A DNA stretch of 6,306 nt from an uncultured Candidatus Melainabacteria bacterium (GTDB lineage Bacteria; Cyanobacteriota; Vampirovibrionia; Gastranaerophilales; Gastranaerophilaceae), in NCBI GenBank assembly GCA_937895785.1, contig CALBKW010000129.1, forward strand, positions 1 to 6,306, read 5' to 3'. Made by a program: the position numbers and the translations under genes. Shown one piece after another: positions 1-5,727 of this stretch. A model generated the notes under the pieces. The model ran no database searches, had not been told where the DNA came from, and worked only from the letters and a program-made list of their open reading frames with translations. Numbering within the stretch: position 1 is the first letter of the stretch; every line of letters begins with the position of its first letter.

Positions 1-417
1 ATATTCTTTAACGTCAGCTCCTTTAGGTGGTATCATTGCAACAATTATAGGTATGATAATTAAATGCAAGCTTGAAGCTATTAAAAACCATTTGCTGAAA
101 AATAGTGTGATTGCAAATTCAGCCCCAAATGTGAAGATTATAGCAAAAAGTATTGATACCCAAAGAATTTTGCAAATGTTTAATAATCTTTTTTTGAAGT
201 TGAATAATATAATTAATTCAATGAATAGAATAAATATCAAAAGTAATATATTCAAAAAGCCAAATATTGGAATGTCTTGATTTGCGTTAAATAATATGTA
301 TGTAGATGTGCAGGTCAAAATGAAATAAATCATTCTTAAAATCAAATAATTTATAGCAAATCCGCTACCAGAAATTTCACCTTTTGGTGAGAAAATGTCG
401 ATTAAAGCCTTAATCAT
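1..417 (-). CDS. Small multi-pass membrane protein, DUF805-like (3' end cut by window)
   Basis: Reading the minus strand from the ATG at 417-415 gives 139 codons with no stop down to base 1, so the gene continues off the left edge. An AAGGAG Shine-Dalgarno (complement of 425-430) lies 7 bases before the ATG, which supports this start. The protein opens with a short amphipathic stretch containing SPKGEISGSGF (residues 10-20), followed by four hydrophobic segments at about 22-43, 51-73, 84-107 and 111-129, and then a polar tail beginning PPKGAD. A 'P-K-G-x-I-S' type lead-in followed by four helices in about 140 residues resembles DUF805 inner-membrane proteins, whose function is unknown. That family call is by eye and tentative; membrane location is secure. 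The gene is divergent from dapF. The visible length suggests that only a few C-terminal residues are missing. Confidence 0.72.
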   Translation of the reverse strand, partial: MIKALIDIFSPKGEISGSGFAINYLILRMIYFILTCTSTYILFNANQDIPIFGFLNILLLIFILFIELIILFNFKKRLLNICKILWVSILFAIIFTFGAEFAITLFFSKWFLIASSLHLIIIPIIVAMIPPKGADVKEY

Positions 418-439
418 AATATTACTCCTTGTTAAAATT

Positions 440-467
440 TTGCTAATCAAAAATTTTGTGTTAAACT
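440..467 (+). promoter_or_regulatory. Candidate promoter for dapF
   Basis: In the 56-base divergent gap, TTGCTA (440-445) and TAAACT (462-467) are separated by 16 bases and each matches 4 of 6 sigma-70 consensus positions. A transcript starting 6-8 bases after the -10 box would begin at about 473-475, on the dapF ATG at 474. In DNA this AT-rich such matches arise easily by chance, so the assignment is weak. Its interest is that it agrees with the absence of a ribosome-binding site before dapF. Confidence 0.3.
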
Positions 468-473
468 CGACTT

Positions 474-1325
474 ATGAATACCATTAAAATAACTAAAATG
501 CAAGGTTGTGGCAATGATTTTGTCATAATTGATTACTCAGAATTTGAAAAAGCTAATATGGAAATGTCAGATTTTGCAAAAAAAATCTGTGACAGAAATT
601 TCGGTGTAGGCGCTGATGGAATGATTATTCCAAAAACTGATTGCGAAGATGCTGATATTTCTTGGTATTTTTATAATTCAGATGGCTCTACTGCACAAAT
701 GTGTGGCAACGGTATGAGATGTTTTACAAAATATGTTTACGATAAAAAAATAGTAGACAAAAAAGAATTTACCGTAAAAACGCTTGCTGGAATTATTAAA
801 CCTCAATTACTAGATAATGGGCTTGTAAAAGTTAATATGGGTAAACCAGTTTTAGTTCCAGAGCAAGTTCCTTGTAAACTTACAAAATGTTTAGAACAAA
901 AAATTATTGTTGACGGCAAATTTTACTCAATCAATGCAGTTTCAATGGGCAATCCGCATTGTATTATTTGTGTTCATGACGATAGTGATTTACTAGAATT
1001 GGCAAAATCTGTTGGTGCAAAATTTGAAAATCACGAAATATTCCCAGAAAAGACGAATGTAGAGTTTATTAGGGTTAAATCTCGCAACGAAATCGATTTA
1101 AGAGTATGGGAACGTGGTTGTGGAATTACTCTTGCTTGCGGAACAGGAGCATGTGCTTCTGTAGTGGCGTCAATTTTAAATAACTTAACAGATAGTAAAG
1201 TAAAAGTTAACTTGTTAGGTGGCGCTCTAAATATTGAATGGCGCGGTTCTTTGGCGGATGCAAAACAAGATGTTTTCATGAGTGGTCCTGCGGAATATAG
1301 TTTTTTTGCAGATTACTTATTGTAA
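474..1325 (+). CDS. dapF: Diaminopimelate epimerase
   Basis: Cytoplasmic, cofactor-independent epimerase converting LL- to meso-diaminopimelate, the last step before lysine and the peptidoglycan cross-linking residue. The 283 residues are full length for the family, with two pseudo-symmetric halves. The catalytic thiol pair is clear: Cys77 in QMCGNGMR and Cys222 in LACGTGAC. Substrate-binding residues expected from the family are present: Asn14 (GCGNDF), Asn68 (YNSDGS), Asn160 (MGNPH), Asn195 (TNVEF) and Glu213-Arg214 (WERG). The start is constrained: an in-frame TAA at 462-464 lies just upstream, and the first ATG puts the family's N-terminal K-M-x-G-x-G-N-D-F at the right place. No Shine-Dalgarno-like sequence precedes it, unlike most genes here, so it may be translated from a leaderless or nearly leaderless mRNA. 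It ends 58 bases before rpsF. Identification is secure; only the initiation mode is uncertain. Confidence 0.97.
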   Translation: MNTIKITKMQGCGNDFVIIDYSEFEKANMEMSDFAKKICDRNFGVGADGMIIPKTDCEDADISWYFYNSDGSTAQMCGNGMRCFTKYVYDKKIVDKKEFTVKTLAGIIKPQLLDNGLVKVNMGKPVLVPEQVPCKLTKCLEQKIIVDGKFYSINAVSMGNPHCIICVHDDSDLLELAKSVGAKFENHEIFPEKTNVEFIRVKSRNEIDLRVWERGCGITLACGTGACASVVASILNNLTDSKVKVNLLGGALNIEWRGSLADAKQDVFMSGPAEYSFFADYLL

Positions 1326-1332
1326 TTTTTTT
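1312..1332 (+). terminator. Weak hairpin plus T-run at the end of dapF
   Basis: ATTAC (1312-1316) and GTAAT (1322-1326) can pair around a 5-base loop that overlaps the dapF stop codon, and the stem runs straight into a run of Ts ending at 1332. The shape matches a rho-independent terminator, but the stem has only one G-C pair, so it would be unstable. It may be a weak terminator or attenuator before rpsF, or a chance feature of AT-rich DNA. Confidence 0.25.
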
Positions 1333-1357
1333 GTTTATGATAATATAAAGTTATAAC
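1331..1357 (+). promoter_or_regulatory. Candidate promoter for the rpsF-ssb-rpsR block
   Basis: The 58-base gap before rpsF contains TTGTTT (1331-1336) and TATAAC (1352-1357, 5 of 6 matches to the -10 consensus) with a short 15-base spacer; TATGAT at 1336-1341 is an alternative -10. A promoter is expected here because the ribosomal genes should be expressed more strongly than dapF, but the exact boxes cannot be fixed by eye. The leader holds no CCG trinucleotide, so the known bS6:bS18-binding autoregulatory RNA motif is not evident. Confidence 0.3.
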
Positions 1358-1383
1358 TAGAAATATTTTTTTAAGGAGAAAAA

Positions 1384-1683
1384 ATGAGAAAATACGAATT
1401 ATTAACAATTTTCAAACCAAATTTAGATTCAGATGAAATCGACAAAGTTTTAGAAAAAGTTGATTCAGACTTAGCTGAAATGGGCGGTAAAGTTGAATCT
1501 AGAGATAAAATGGGTCGTAAAAAATTAGCTTATGATATTCAAAAATTCAGAGATGGTTACATGGTAAATTCTGTAATTTCTTTGAACGCAGAAAAAGTTG
1601 CTGACTTCAAAAGAGCATTAAAATTAAACGACAACGTTTTAAGAACTTTAATGTTAGCAGTTGAAGAAAAAGCTTCAGTTTAG
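1384..1683 (+). CDS. rpsF: 30S ribosomal protein bS6
   Basis: bS6 binds the central domain of 16S rRNA as a heterodimer with bS18, which is encoded two genes downstream. The 99 residues are the normal length for the single ferredoxin-like domain. Recognisable family segments are the N-terminal RKYELLTIFKP (residues 2-12), the central GRKKLAYDIQKFRDGYM (about 44-60) and the C-terminal LNDNVLRTLML (81-91). There is no long acidic C-terminal tail. A strong AAGGAG site (1373-1378) lies 5 bases before the ATG, consistent with high expression. The stop codon TAG at 1681-1683 overlaps the Shine-Dalgarno of ssb. The rpsF-ssb-rpsR order is a classic bacterial arrangement. Identification is secure. Confidence 0.97.
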   Translation: MRKYELLTIFKPNLDSDEIDKVLEKVDSDLAEMGGKVESRDKMGRKKLAYDIQKFRDGYMVNSVISLNAEKVADFKRALKLNDNVLRTLMLAVEEKASV

Positions 1684-1695
1684 GACTATAAAAAA

Positions 1696-2097
1696 ATGGC
1701 AGTTAAATCAATTTCAAAAGCAACAGTAACAGGAACAGTATTTAGAAATCCTCAAACAGGGTACTCTTCTTCAGGAGCATCTGTTTCTAATTTTGTTTTG
1801 AATATTGGCGATAAAGAGGAACTTTTAATAAGAGTTATTGCGAAAAGAACTGCTCTAGCAGAAGTTGTTGCAAGTTTATCAAAAGGAATGAGAGTTCTTG
1901 TTGATGGCGTTTTGCAAACAGCTAATGTAAAAGATGAAAACGGAAAAGAAAGAAAAATTTTTGAAATTGATGCCAATGATATAGAAACTATGGGGGCAAG
2001 TTCACCAGTAGATAGCTATCAATCAGAAGACATCGTTAAATTTTCAGAAAATGAAATGCCTGACGAATTAATTGGTGAAGATGAAATTCCGTTTTAA
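1696..2097 (+). CDS. ssb: Single-stranded DNA-binding protein (divergent SSB)
   Basis: SSB coats single-stranded DNA in replication and repair and recruits partner enzymes through its C-terminal tip. The OB fold spans about residues 5-98: ATVTGTVFRNP (9-19), SSSGASVSNFVLNIGD (24-39), LIRVIAKRTALAEVVASLSKG (44-64) and MRVLVDGVLQTA (65-76). A short polar linker follows, and the protein ends EDEIPF (128-133), the acidic-hydrophobic tip that binds SSB partners. At 133 residues it is short, with a small linker. The protein contains no tryptophan, and positions that align with the DNA-stacking Trp54 and Phe60 of E. coli SSB are non-aromatic here. An AGGA (1682-1685) overlapping the rpsF stop lies 10 bases before the ATG, so translation may be coupled. 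Position between rpsF and rpsR and the tip make the call firm; the degree of divergence is unusual. Confidence 0.9.
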   Translation: MAVKSISKATVTGTVFRNPQTGYSSSGASVSNFVLNIGDKEELLIRVIAKRTALAEVVASLSKGMRVLVDGVLQTANVKDENGKERKIFEIDANDIETMGASSPVDSYQSEDIVKFSENEMPDELIGEDEIPF

Positions 2098-2145
2098 CAA
2101 AAATAATGATAATTAAGTAAAATTTGCATAAGAAAGGATAAATTA

Positions 2146-2379
2146 ATGGCAAAACAAGACTTAAATGATAAGAAAAAACGTAAAACTTGCAGTTTCTGTG
2201 CTGATCACGTTGAATCAATTGATTTCAAAGATGCTGCAAAATTAAAAAGATATTTAACAGAAGCTGGCAAAATTATTCCACGTCGTGTTACAGGTAACTG
2301 TGCTGAACACCAAAGAATGATTGCTAAAGCTATTAAAAGAGCTAGAGAAGCTTCAATCATCAACTATGTTTTTGACTAA
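2146..2379 (+). CDS. rpsR: 30S ribosomal protein bS18, cysteine-containing (C+) form
   Basis: bS18 pairs with bS6 on the 30S platform. The 77 residues include the hallmark segment GKIIPRRVTGNCAEHQR (41-57) and the basic helix AKAIKRAREA (60-69). Cys15 and Cys18 (CSFC) plus Cys52 and His55 (NCAEH) form a Cys-x2-Cys ... Cys-x2-His set, the pattern of zinc-binding C+ forms of this protein; metal binding is inferred from family knowledge. An AAAGGA site (2133-2138) lies 7 bases before the ATG. It is 48 bases after ssb, with no hairpin terminator seen between, so probably cotranscribed. rplI (bL9), often the next gene in this cluster, is absent; an unrelated 61-residue gene follows 21 bases later. 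Confidence 0.97.
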   Translation: MAKQDLNDKKKRKTCSFCADHVESIDFKDAAKLKRYLTEAGKIIPRRVTGNCAEHQRMIAKAIKRAREASIINYVFD

Positions 2380-2400
2380 TATTTTGTAGAGTTTAAAATT

Positions 2401-2586
2401 ATGGACAAAATAACTATTAGATCAGACAGAGATACTGATTATACTTTTATTTACAAAGGCGAAGAGGTTGTTCTTGGCGCTGGCAAGATAATCAGCATTG
2501 CAGATGGGTTGAGTGACGTTGTTCTTCCAACTTGTGCAATGAAAATTAGTAATAATTTAATTATCATAAAAGAGGATGTTAAATAA
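2401..2586 (+). CDS. Hypothetical small protein (61 aa) in the rpsR-proximal slot
   Basis: I do not recognise this family. The predicted 61-residue protein is soluble and acidic to neutral, with alternating hydrophobic stretches typical of beta strands: KITIRS (3-8), YTFIYKG (14-20), EEVVLGAGKIISI (21-33), DVVLPTCAMKI (39-49) and NLIIIKE (52-58). It has a single cysteine (Cys45) and no helix-rich or membrane segment, so a small beta sandwich or barrel is plausible. A weak GAG (2389-2391) sits 9 bases before the ATG. It follows rpsR by 21 bases on the same strand and codes with the same AT-rich codon style as its neighbours, which favours a real gene. Its final codons and stop lie inside a strong inverted repeat. 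Function unknown; co-expression with ribosomal proteins is inferred. Confidence 0.68.
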   Translation: MDKITIRSDRDTDYTFIYKGEEVVLGAGKIISIADGLSDVVLPTCAMKISNNLIIIKEDVK

Positions 2587-2600
2587 TCCTCTTTTGTGAT
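2563..2600 (+). terminator. 15-bp hairpin across the stop codon of the 61-aa gene
   Basis: Arms 2563-2577 and 2586-2600 pair over 15 positions with one G-T wobble, and the inner 10 bp (AAAAGAGGAT / ATCCTCTTTT) are perfect. The 8-base loop (2578-2585) carries the last two codons and most of the TAA stop. The descending arm contains a CTCTTTT run paired to an upstream A-run, as in bidirectional rho-independent terminators, but no long T-run follows the full stem. Likely role: terminator or partial attenuator of the ribosomal block, or a 3' stabilising hairpin. It is the strongest hairpin seen within the plus-strand gene series. Confidence 0.6.
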
Positions 2601-2622
2601 TAAAAAGTAGGGATATAAAACA

Positions 2623-3624
2623 ATGACAAAACAAAGAATTGCAGTTATGGGCTGCGGACTATGGGGAAGAAATATTGTTCGTAACTTCTACAATTTAGAA
2701 GTTTTAGATACAGTTTGTGACTTAGATGAAGAAAATTTAGCTAAAGTTAAAGAACAATATCCAAATGTTAAAACAACAAAAGATTTCAATGATATATTGA
2801 ATAATCCAGAAATTACTGCGGTTGCCGTAATTACACCGAGTCATACTCACTTTAAGTTCGTTAAAATGTTCTTAGAAAGTGGCAGACACGTTTATGTTGA
2901 AAAACCTATTTCAACATCAGCAAAAGAAGCTCAAACTTTAAAAGAAATTGCTGAACAACGTGGCTTAGTGTTAATGGTTGGTCACTTGTTGTTATATCAC
3001 CCTGCTGTAAATCGTTTAAAAATGTTGGTTGATGACGGTACTTTAGGTGATATCGTTTATGCTCAAAGTGACAGATTAAACGTTAACTACTTCAAAAATG
3101 ACAGAAGTGTTATGTGGGATTTGGCTCCTCACGATGTTTCAATGATGTCTTATGTTATTGGCAAAGAACCAAAGCACGTAATTTCTGCTGTTGGTTGTTC
3201 ATCTGATAGAAACGAAATTATGGATATTACTCACTTAGCAATTGAATTTGAAGGTGGTGTAGTAGGTCAAATTTCTGACAGTTGGATTACACCAATGAAA
3301 CACGTAAGATTGTTAGTTCGCGGAACTAAGAAAACAGCAATTTTAGATGACACATTACAAGAAAATAAACTTCAAGTTTTTGAAAACAATCGTGCAGGTT
3401 CTGCAACAGATGTGAAAATTGATTACTTAGAAATTGAACCATTAAAACTTGAATGCCAACACTTTATTACTTGTTGTGAATCAGGTAGAAAAGCTCGCTC
3501 AGACGGTGAAAATGGTTTTAACGTAGTTAGCATTTTAGAAGAAGCAGAAAAAATTATGTTAGGCGAAAACAAATTGAAATCACTAGATGAACGTAATTTC
3601 GCTTTATCAAGATTAAAACAATAA
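2623..3624 (+). CDS. Gfo/Idh/MocA family NAD(P)-dependent oxidoreductase
   Basis: Cytoplasmic nicotinamide-dependent dehydrogenase of the family acting on sugars and sugar nucleotides. The N-terminal Rossmann domain (1 to about 120) carries the dinucleotide loop GCGLWG (10-15), an acidic residue after strand 2 (VCDLDEEN, 31-38), the TPSHTH segment (71-76) and the family signature EKPIS (93-97) with the catalytic-type Lys94. The C-terminal alpha/beta domain contains GHLLLYHPAV (120-129) and WDLAPHDVSMM (165-175), where Asp167 and His170 sit at the usual active-site positions. The 333 residues are normal length. Relatives with this GH-x-L-x-x-HP/APHD pattern commonly sit in surface-polysaccharide clusters (for example UDP-N-acetylglucosamine 3-dehydrogenases), but no such cluster is visible here, so the substrate is open. 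AGGGA (2609-2613) lies 9 bases before the ATG. The next gene follows after 11 bases. Confidence 0.9.
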   Translation: MTKQRIAVMGCGLWGRNIVRNFYNLEVLDTVCDLDEENLAKVKEQYPNVKTTKDFNDILNNPEITAVAVITPSHTHFKFVKMFLESGRHVYVEKPISTSAKEAQTLKEIAEQRGLVLMVGHLLLYHPAVNRLKMLVDDGTLGDIVYAQSDRLNVNYFKNDRSVMWDLAPHDVSMMSYVIGKEPKHVISAVGCSSDRNEIMDITHLAIEFEGGVVGQISDSWITPMKHVRLLVRGTKKTAILDDTLQENKLQVFENNRAGSATDVKIDYLEIEPLKLECQHFITCCESGRKARSDGENGFNVVSILEEAEKIMLGENKLKSLDERNFALSRLKQ

Positions 3625-3635
3625 TTGAGGTTTAT

Positions 3636-4238
3636 ATGGCAAATATTATAAGTATTTCAAGAATATTTTTTGTATTTATTGCAGCGGCATTGTTATATTT
3701 TAAAAATTCAAGTGAAGCATATTTAATAGCATTTGCTTTAACAGTTATAGCTTTTGCTTTAGATGGTTTAGACGGTTATGTTGCAAGAAAATTTCATGAA
3801 GAAAGCAAATTAGGTTCAGTCCTTGATATTATGGGTGACAGAATTGCAGAATACATTTATTGGATTATGCTAGCACATTTAGGATTAGTTCCTGTATTAT
3901 TCCCTATTATTGTTGTAACTCGAGGGGTAATTACTGACAGCTTAAGAAGTGTAGCTATGGAACGTGGTTTGATTGCTTTCGGTAATGGTAGCATGCTTGA
4001 AGATCCAGTAAATCAATGGATTTGTGGTGCAAAACCTATGAAGATTGGTTATGCAGTTGCTAAAGCTGTTGCGTTTGCTCTTTATATTTTAGCAAGTGTT
4101 CCGAAAATGCCTGATTTCACAGCATGTTGCTTAGTGATAGTTGCTGCAATCGCTGCAGAAATTGCTATTATCTTATGTGTATTAAGAGGCATTCCTGTAA
4201 TTTTAGAATCTCGTAAATTCTTTAAAAAAGAAGACTAA
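3636..4238 (+). CDS. CDP-alcohol phosphatidyltransferase (PgsA-like)
   Basis: Integral membrane enzyme that moves a phosphatidyl (or similar) group from a CDP-linked donor to an alcohol acceptor, releasing CMP. The complete metal- and nucleotide-binding signature is visible: Asp43, Asp46-Gly47, Ala50-Arg51, Gly60, Asp64 and Asp68 (LDGLDGYVAR, then LGSVLDIMGD). Hydrophobic segments lie at about 9-22, 28-44, 70-95, 138-157 and 162-187. The opening NIISISRIFFVFI and the later ITDSLRSVAMERGLIAFG (99-116) resemble phosphatidylglycerophosphate synthase, so PgsA is the best guess, but the region about 117-135 (with LEDPVNQW) does not match the usual PgsA stretch and may alter the acceptor. The 200 residues are typical. 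GAGG (3627-3630) is 5 bases before the ATG. It is 11 bases after the oxidoreductase and 2 before trmL. Confidence 0.88.
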   Translation: MANIISISRIFFVFIAAALLYFKNSSEAYLIAFALTVIAFALDGLDGYVARKFHEESKLGSVLDIMGDRIAEYIYWIMLAHLGLVPVLFPIIVVTRGVITDSLRSVAMERGLIAFGNGSMLEDPVNQWICGAKPMKIGYAVAKAVAFALYILASVPKMPDFTACCLVIVAAIAAEIAIILCVLRGIPVILESRKFFKKED

Positions 4239-4240
4239 TA

Positions 4241-4708
4241 ATGGAAGTAATGGATATTAAAAATTTTAATATCGTTTTGTACGAACCTGAAATTCCACAA
4301 AATACTGGCAATATTGCTAGACTTTGTGCTTGTACTGGTGCGAATTTATATTTGGTTGGAAAATTAGGCTTTTCACTTTCTGACAAGTATACAAAACGTG
4401 CTGGCTTAGATTATTGGGATAGTGTTAATATTACTAGAATTGATACATTAGACGAGTTAAAAGCTCAAAATTCGGATGCTAAATTCTATTACTTAACTAC
4501 AAAATCAAAAGTTTCGTATTTTGATACTCAATTTAAAGAAGGTGACTTCTTGGTATTTGGACCTGAATCAAGAGGTATTCCAGAGGATATCTTATTTGCT
4601 CCTGATGCAAATTCTATAACTATACCTATGAAGGCTGGTCAAAGGAGCTTGAATTTATCAAATTCTGTTGCTATTGTTTTATATGAGGCTATAAGACAAG
4701 CAGGTTAA
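4241..4708 (+). CDS. trmL: tRNA (cytidine(34)-2'-O)-methyltransferase TrmL
   Basis: SPOUT-class, SAM-dependent enzyme that 2'-O-methylates the wobble base of certain leucine tRNAs. The three SPOUT motifs are clear: FNIVLYEPEIPQNTGNIAR (9-27), LVFGPESRGIPE (104-115) and TIPMKAGQRSLNLSNSVAIV (127-146), with the trefoil-knot SAM site expected at the C-terminus. The 155 residues match the minimal single-domain family, which lacks an extra RNA-binding domain. The 2-base gap after the phosphatidyltransferase indicates coupled translation. Two starts are possible, ATG at 4241 and ATG at 4250; neither has a strong Shine-Dalgarno. An A/G-rich stretch precedes the first, while GGAAG (4243-4247) is too close to the second. 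Family members usually begin just before the FNIVL strand, so both remain plausible. Confidence 0.95.
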   Translation: MEVMDIKNFNIVLYEPEIPQNTGNIARLCACTGANLYLVGKLGFSLSDKYTKRAGLDYWDSVNITRIDTLDELKAQNSDAKFYYLTTKSKVSYFDTQFKEGDFLVFGPESRGIPEDILFAPDANSITIPMKAGQRSLNLSNSVAIVLYEAIRQAG

Positions 4709-4710
4709 TT

Positions 4711-5568
4711 ATGGACGATATCAAGATTCCAGAACGCAGACAAAATTCTCATAAAGGTACTTTCGGTAAAGTGTTGAATATTGCAGGTTCTCCGAATTTT
4801 TCGGGTGCTGCATATTTATCTAGCATGTCAGCTTTAAAGGTTGGTTGTGGTTATGTAGCTTTAGCGAGTTGTCCGAGTGTATTGCAAGCTGTTGCTTCAA
4901 TGACACCTGACGTTGTTTTAGTTCCGATAAAACAAGTTAAAAATATTATTAAAAATTATGATGTTGTTTCATTTGGGTGTGGTTTTTCAACAGAAGCTCC
5001 TGCGGTTTTGATGTATAAGTCAATTATGACAGAACTTGCGATTCTTGATTTGCCTGTAGTTTTGGATGCTGATGGAATTAATTTGTTAGCAAAATTTAAA
5101 AAGATAGTTTTGCCCGATAAATTGATTTTGACACCTCACCCTAAAGAGGCTTCAAGATTGTTGAGTAGACCTGTAGAGGAGATTCTTGATAACCCAGAAG
5201 ATGCAGCGACAGAGATTTCTCTTAATTTTAAATGCACTACTGTTTTAAAATTGCATAATACTGTGATTTGTTCTAAAAAATTAAATGTCTATGTTAATAA
5301 AACTGGCAACTCTGCTCTTGCAAAAGCTGGCAGTGGTGATGTTTTGTGCGGTATGATTGCAGGATTTTTAGCTCAAGGTTTGAAACCGTTTGAGGCTGCA
5401 AAAACTGCAGTATATTTACACGGTTTAGCTGGCGAATTAGCAAGTAAGGATTTGACAGAATATTCAGTATTGGCTTCTGACTTGCTAAAATACGTTCCAG
5501 AGGCAATAAAAACAGAGTTAAGCAATTCATATAACTATAAAAATTTCAATAAGACACTTAAAATTTAG
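4711..5568 (+). CDS. nnrD: ADP-dependent NAD(P)H-hydrate dehydratase
   Basis: Cytoplasmic metabolite-repair enzyme of the ribokinase-like fold that dehydrates S-NAD(P)HX back to NAD(P)H using ADP. Diagnostic segments: HKGTFGKVLNIAGSPNFSGA (14-33), PVVLDADGINLLA (115-127), LTPHPKEASRLL (140-151), NKTGNSALAKAGSGDVLCG (196-214), with Gly207-Ser-Gly-Asp210 as the phosphate-binding/catalytic loop, and AVYLHGLAGELA (233-244). At 285 residues it is the dehydratase alone; the epimerase domain (NnrE), fused in many bacteria, must be encoded elsewhere if present. The tail after about residue 268 (SNSYNYKNFNKTLKI) is polar and extends past the usual end. AGG (4702-4704), inside the end of trmL, is 6 bases before the ATG, and the gap to trmL is 2 bases, so it is likely the last gene of the transcript. 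Confidence 0.94.
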   Translation: MDDIKIPERRQNSHKGTFGKVLNIAGSPNFSGAAYLSSMSALKVGCGYVALASCPSVLQAVASMTPDVVLVPIKQVKNIIKNYDVVSFGCGFSTEAPAVLMYKSIMTELAILDLPVVLDADGINLLAKFKKIVLPDKLILTPHPKEASRLLSRPVEEILDNPEDAATEISLNFKCTTVLKLHNTVICSKKLNVYVNKTGNSALAKAGSGDVLCGMIAGFLAQGLKPFEAAKTAVYLHGLAGELASKDLTEYSVLASDLLKYVPEAIKTELSNSYNYKNFNKTLKI

Positions 5569-5655
5569 TGAAAAATATTTTATTCTGAATAAAAACATTT
5601 TGTCATTCATTGACAAGACATTTAACATTATGTCCACCTGAACTCGTTTCAGGGT

Positions 5656-5683
5656 CGCATGGTTTTTCCGGAAAGACATTGCG
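5656..5683. repeat. 28-base imperfect palindrome centred on TTTCCGGAAA
   Basis: The centre at 5669/5670 is the perfect palindrome TTTCCGGAAA, and the outer ends CGCA (5656-5659) and TGCG (5680-5683) also pair. Between them two positions mismatch and one is a wobble. With no loop bases it would need to open at the centre to fold as RNA; as DNA it could be a site for a dimeric protein or part of the mobile repeat. Confidence 0.5.
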
Positions 5684-5702
5684 ATTCCGAAACAACCTCT
5701 CA

Positions 5703-5727
5703 CAAAACAATTCACAGCATTGTTTTG
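5703..5727. repeat. Perfect 9-bp stem-loop in the intergenic element
   Basis: CAAAACAAT (5703-5711) and ATTGTTTTG (5719-5727) pair perfectly around a 7-base loop (5712-5718). It lies between the convergent ends of nnrD and the TolC-like gene, but neither strand has a T-run following the stem, so it does not look like a standard intrinsic terminator. It is better read as a substructure of the repeat element. Confidence 0.55.

Noticed and set aside
53..280. Plus-strand 75-residue frame at the left edge
   Set aside because: It is antisense to the longer leftward membrane-protein frame that has a strong Shine-Dalgarno and four hydrophobic segments; the Asn/Ile/Lys-rich plus-strand product looks like a shadow.
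1031..1279. Minus-strand frame inside dapF
   Set aside because: It lies wholly antisense to a gene with all catalytic residues intact and shows no recognisable protein features.
2594..2619. Possible promoter (TTGTGA and TATAAA) before the oxidoreductase
   Set aside because: The spacer is only 14 bases, and the -10 box would lie after the Shine-Dalgarno at 2609-2613, leaving no room for that site in the transcript.
5578..5594. AT-only hairpin (TTTTATT/AATAAAA) after nnrD as terminator
   Set aside because: Seven A-T pairs with a 3-base loop are too weak, and such pairs are expected by chance in this base composition.
5703..5727. Intrinsic terminator for nnrD or the convergent gene
   Set aside because: The stem is perfect, but neither strand carries a T-run after it, so it was recorded as a repeat substructure instead.
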